Source of the DNA: Gammaproteobacteria bacterium
Lineage (GTDB): Bacteria; Pseudomonadota; Gammaproteobacteria; UBA5335; SLRW01
DNA length: 8,594 bases
Assembly (NCBI GenBank): GCA_007134115.1
Contig: SLLK01000196.1
Span: 1-8,594 of the forward strand
Reading direction: 5' to 3'
Shown here: positions 5,546 through 8,594 of the stretch, piece by piece
How positions within the stretch are numbered: position 1 is the stretch's first letter
Layout: each line of letters begins with the position of its first letter
Program-made: the position numbers and the translations under genes
Notes under the pieces: model-generated
Seen by the model: only the letters and a program-made list of their open reading frames with translations
What the model was told of the DNA's origin: nothing
Database searches by the model: none

Positions 5546-7726
5546 TTACCCGGCAGTTATCTCAGGCTGTTGTGCCAGCGCCTGCCCCACCAGTCGGCGC
5601 AGCAGGCGCTCCCGCAAACCACCGGGACGCGCCAGCCCCATACGCGCCAGACACGCGTCCGCCGAGGCCGGCACAGCACCGGGCCGTGCCGCACGCAGCA
5701 GCGTGCGTAACAGCCCCAGGCGCGTCCCTGTCGCTGCCTTGAGCGAGGTCAACGCCCGCGCCAGCACCTGCTCTTCGTCCGTGAAATCAGTGCCCAGCGG
5801 ATACTCCGGCAACAACCCCCGGGCCCGCAGTGGCTCCAGCGCACGGGCCAGGTGCGCCGGTGTGTTGTTGCGGCATTGCCCCGGCAACGCATAGTCCGCC
5901 TCGATCTTGCCGTGCTTTTTGGCCCATGCCAGCAGCCCGGGCTGAAATTCGGCGTCACAGATACACAGCAAACGCTTGATAATTTCGGAATCCGTGCAGC
6001 TACGCAGATCGGCCACGCCATATTCCGTAATCACCATGTCCCGCAGATGCCGGGGAATGGTGATGTGCCCGTAAGCGGGAACAATATTGGACTCACGCTG
6101 CCCCTCACTGTTGCGCCGGGTGCTGCGCAGCATCAACACAGAACGCCCGTCGGGCAGCTTGTGCGCCAGTGACACGAAGTCGAACTGCCCGCCCACGCCA
6201 CTGACCACGCTTCCATCGTCAAGCCCGTCCGACACCGCGGCCCCGATGATGGTCATTTTCATGGCCGCATTGAAAAAACGCGCGCCGCGCCGCTGGCGGG
6301 TTTCCAGCTCGCGATCACCGGACAACCGGTTCACCTCACCGATGGCGGTCATCTGGATGGCATCATGGAGCGCTTCGGGAAGCTGGCGCAGGCGTTCATA
6401 AAAACGTTGTGAACCCAGAAAAAACCCGGCTTGCAGGACGCGACCGCCACGCAGGCGCGAGCCCAGGCAGTGGGCCTCAACGGCCGCCAGCGACGCGGGG
6501 TCCTCGAGATCGGCGGCAATACGCTGACCGTCGGGGGTATGCAGGAAGCCGTCGCGCAGGCTGACCCCCTCGCGGAACACACCGAAGTTGATCAGCCAGT
6601 CCATATCAGAAAGCGTCAGCGGCGTATCCATCACCCCTTCGGCCACCAGCCATTCAAGCAACTCACGGCTGACAACCGGGCCGCCGCCGGTCAGCTCCTG
6701 CCAGCGCTCCAGCCAGGGGTCGTCGTACACATGGCGACGCAGCACGCCGTTGTCACAAAGCGTAAGAAAGCCTTCAACGAACATCTCGCTGGCCCCGTAA
6801 AGGCCGGTAGCAAACGGTTGGGTTCCGCCCACTTCCTCCGCCAGTCCATCGGCAGCGCCCAGCCGTTGCCGGGCCTCCTTCCATGCCGCATTGGCGGTCT
6901 GTCGCAAACAGCACCCGTGCACGACGGCATCGCCCAGTGAGCCGATGCCGATCTGCAGGGTGCCCCCATCCGGAATCAGGGCGGCGGCATGCACACCGAT
7001 GGCATGATCGGCCACGCTCACCGCACTGGCCGGCATGGCAAAGGGCTCATGGGTGCCGGCGGGCACATCGAGCACCGTATCGAAGAAATCCGGCGTCACT
7101 TCGGCATCGCTGCCCATGAACGGCAAACGCCGGTTGACCACGCCAATGACCACCGCCGGGGCGCCGCCCGCCGCCTCCCGCCGGCGTACCTGCGGCACCA
7201 GATCCAGCGTGACGTCGGGATTGCACGACAGACTGTAGCGCAGCGTCTCACCGCTGCCACGCACCGCCACCGCCTGCGCCATGACGTTAACGCCGTGCGC
7301 CAGCATGTCCCGGCAGACGTGGGTGTAATTGCTGGAGATATAGTTACGCTGCGCCGCCGGGGCCCCCAGCATGCGGCCCGGCGGGAAATAGAACTCGAGC
7401 ACTTCCACGTTGGCCGGCAAACGGTCGGCCAGCAGATCGCTGACGTAGTCGAGCTCCGGATAGTCCGGCCACAACCTTCGCGCCAGCGGCTCCAGGAAGC
7501 GCCGCTCCAGATCACTGCCGGGCTGCGGCACGGACAGGGACAGCGCCGTAATAATGCGCAGATGTATGTCCGCATCGCGACATGCGCGCTGGTAAAAGGC
7601 ATTAATCAGCGCATTGCACTTGCCGATCCCCAACGGCGTGCCCAGCACCAGTCGCGGCCCGACCCGCCCGATCACCTGTTCAACACACTGCTCCAGACTG
7701 TCGGCCGTTCCGGCCTTAACCGCCAC
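5546..7726 (-). CDS. Acetyl-CoA hydrolase / CoA-transferase family protein (long form)
   Basis: The product has 726 residues, much longer than the usual 430-500 of Cat1/Ach1-type CoA-transferases. Family motifs are clear: the N-terminal VLGTPLGIGK and ISSNYTHVCRD regions, LQIGIGSLGDAV at 257-268, LYGASEMFVEG at 309-319 with Glu314 as the likely catalytic glutamate forming the glutamyl-CoA thioester, SGVGGQFDF at 509-517 and TEYGVADLR at 567-575. The chemistry would be transfer of CoA between an acyl-CoA and a free acid, or acyl-CoA hydrolysis, in the cytoplasm. Extra length lies between the two catalytic lobes (about 330-480) and in a C-terminal tail of about 150 residues after TEYGVADLR that is rich in leucine and arginine. 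It lies 36 bases downstream of the hydroxyacyl-CoA dehydrogenase gene, so it is probably in the same operon. The start is GTG. The acyl substrate is unknown. Confidence 0.9.
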   Translation of the reverse strand: MAVKAGTADSLEQCVEQVIGRVGPRLVLGTPLGIGKCNALINAFYQRACRDADIHLRIITALSLSVPQPGSDLERRFLEPLARRLWPDYPELDYVSDLLADRLPANVEVLEFYFPPGRMLGAPAAQRNYISSNYTHVCRDMLAHGVNVMAQAVAVRGSGETLRYSLSCNPDVTLDLVPQVRRREAAGGAPAVVIGVVNRRLPFMGSDAEVTPDFFDTVLDVPAGTHEPFAMPASAVSVADHAIGVHAAALIPDGGTLQIGIGSLGDAVVHGCCLRQTANAAWKEARQRLGAADGLAEEVGGTQPFATGLYGASEMFVEGFLTLCDNGVLRRHVYDDPWLERWQELTGGGPVVSRELLEWLVAEGVMDTPLTLSDMDWLINFGVFREGVSLRDGFLHTPDGQRIAADLEDPASLAAVEAHCLGSRLRGGRVLQAGFFLGSQRFYERLRQLPEALHDAIQMTAIGEVNRLSGDRELETRQRRGARFFNAAMKMTIIGAAVSDGLDDGSVVSGVGGQFDFVSLAHKLPDGRSVLMLRSTRRNSEGQRESNIVPAYGHITIPRHLRDMVITEYGVADLRSCTDSEIIKRLLCICDAEFQPGLLAWAKKHGKIEADYALPGQCRNNTPAHLARALEPLRARGLLPEYPLGTDFTDEEQVLARALTSLKAATGTRLGLLRTLLRAARPGAVPASADACLARMGLARPGGLRERLLRRLVGQALAQQPEITAG

Positions 7727-7735
7727 AGCCCGTCT

Positions 7736-7741
7736 CTCCCC
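7736..7741 (-). promoter_or_regulatory. Ribosome binding site fixing the GTG start of the CoA-transferase gene
   Basis: On the minus strand GGGGAG lies 9 bases before the GTG at 7724-7726, in the short gap after the upstream stop codon. It supports the GTG start and separate initiation within one transcript. Confidence 0.65.
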
Positions 7742-7762
7742 GGCGTGTCGGGTGAACAGCGA

Positions 7763-8594
7763 TCACAGCTTGTTCCACCCGGCATCCGGGGTGAAACGCT
7801 CACCGAAACGGTCCTTGAGTTCCTTCAGTCGAGCCCGGACTTCGGCCACGCCGGAATGGCGTACGTAGTTCACCGGGCCGCCGCGGAAGGGCGCGAAACC
7901 GGTGCCGAACACCATGCCGGCATCCAGCAGGTCTTCATTGGCCACCACCCCTTCGCGCAGGCAGGCCACCGCCTCGTTGAGCATGCGATAGATCATGCGA
8001 TCGGTCATATCCTGCAGGGCCGCCGCATCAGGCATCTGCGGCCTGGGCTTGACCGGCTTGCCGTCGCGGTACTCGTAGAAACCGCGGCCGCTCTTGCGCC
8101 CCAGGTCACCCCGGTCCACACGCGCCTGCAGTGGCGCAGGCACCTCACCACCGCCCAGGTGCTGGCTGAGGATAGTCCCCACCGAATGACAGATATCCAG
8201 GCCCACGGTATCGGCCAGCTCCACCGGCCCCATGGGCATACCGAAGGCTTCCGCCGCCTCGTCGATCACCTCGGGCGCCACGCCCTCGCTGTAGAGTTCC
8301 ACGGCTTCCATCAGGTAGGGCATGAGTACCCGGTTGACCAGGAACCCGGGCGCGCTGCGCACCGGCAACGGCAACCGCCCGATACTGCCCACAAAAGTCT
8401 GCGCCCGGGCCGCCTCATCGGCATCCGACTTGTCGCCGGTCACCACTTCCACCAGCTGCATGCGCGCCACTGGATTGAAGAAGTGAATACCCACCAGCTT
8501 CTGCGGCTGCTTGAGGGCACCGGCGATATCGTCCAGCGGAATACTTGAGGTGTTGGTGGCCATTACCGCATGCTTGCCGAGCTTCTTCTCCACA
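7763..8594 (-). CDS. 3-hydroxyacyl-CoA dehydrogenase, FadJ/FadB-like, C-terminal part (5' end outside window)
   Basis: The frame is open to the window edge, so about 277 C-terminal residues are visible. Numbering from the codon at 8591-8593, the fragment covers the end of the NAD-binding Rossmann domain (MATNTSSIPL) and the signature GIHFFNPVARMQLVEVV, with the catalytic His37/Glu49 pair. APGFLVNRVL follows with the conserved Asn87, and then two helical 3HCDH C-terminal domains. The second ends in PFRGGPVNYV and FGERFTP, a pattern seen in FadJ/FadB alpha subunits rather than in short stand-alone dehydrogenases. The enzyme oxidises L-3-hydroxyacyl-CoA to 3-ketoacyl-CoA with NAD+ in fatty acid beta-oxidation. 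The missing N-terminus would decide whether an enoyl-CoA hydratase domain is fused. The CoA-transferase gene follows after 36 bases. Confidence 0.9.
   Translation of the reverse strand, partial: VEKKLGKHAVMATNTSSIPLDDIAGALKQPQKLVGIHFFNPVARMQLVEVVTGDKSDADEAARAQTFVGSIGRLPLPVRSAPGFLVNRVLMPYLMEAVELYSEGVAPEVIDEAAEAFGMPMGPVELADTVGLDICHSVGTILSQHLGGGEVPAPLQARVDRGDLGRKSGRGFYEYRDGKPVKPRPQMPDAAALQDMTDRMIYRMLNEAVACLREGVVANEDLLDAGMVFGTGFAPFRGGPVNYVRHSGVAEVRARLKELKDRFGERFTPDAGWNKL

Noticed and set aside
5296..5742. A 148-codon plus-strand frame crossing the convergent gap
   Set aside because: Its second half is antisense to the CoA-transferase and its proline/alanine/arginine-rich product shows no motif. 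The overlapping frame at 5336 has more coding-like codon use.
6989..8548. A 519-codon open frame on the plus strand opposite the CoA-transferase and dehydrogenase genes
   Set aside because: It spans two well-supported minus-strand genes and their gap. Its product is histidine-, arginine- and glutamine-rich without motifs, as expected from the complement of GC-rich coding DNA.

Overview
The window looks like a piece of a high-GC gammaproteobacterial chromosome. Codons strongly prefer G or C at the third position. The gene families (M48 peptidase with a TerB-like tail, DUF432 next to MscS, GGDEF cyclase, fatty acid oxidation enzymes) are typical of aquatic, often halophilic, Gammaproteobacteria. 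No genus can be named from this sequence alone. There is no sign of a mobile element, CRISPR array, tRNA or rRNA gene.

Left part (1-2665, plus strand): the 3' end of an M48-type membrane zinc peptidase is followed after 58 bases by a tight three-gene set. This set is a small single-span membrane protein with a cysteine-free thioredoxin-like fold, a DUF432 protein whose GTG start overlaps the previous stop, and an MscS-type mechanosensitive channel. The spacing implies co-transcription, and the DUF432-MscS pairing suggests a shared role in the response to membrane tension or osmotic downshift.

Middle (2666-5292, plus strand): a 116-base gap holds a plausible -10 element and a perfect 7-bp hairpin. 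It precedes an M42-family metallo-aminopeptidase with a full set of metal ligands, and then a multi-span membrane diguanylate cyclase with an intact GGEEF active site but no canonical inhibitory site.

Right part (5546-8594, minus strand): a convergent operon whose upstream gene runs off the window. It encodes the C-terminal part of a FadJ/FadB-like 3-hydroxyacyl-CoA dehydrogenase followed by an unusually long (726-residue) acetyl-CoA hydrolase/CoA-transferase. Together they point to beta-oxidation or short-chain acyl-CoA metabolism.

Between the convergent blocks lie 253 bases without a confident gene. They contain a 42-codon ORF preceded by a -10-like sequence and a reading frame that stays coding-like past a single TGA. 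No entirely new system is evident. The best leads are the Trx-like/DUF432/MscS cassette, the long CoA-transferase and the small convergent-intergenic ORF.
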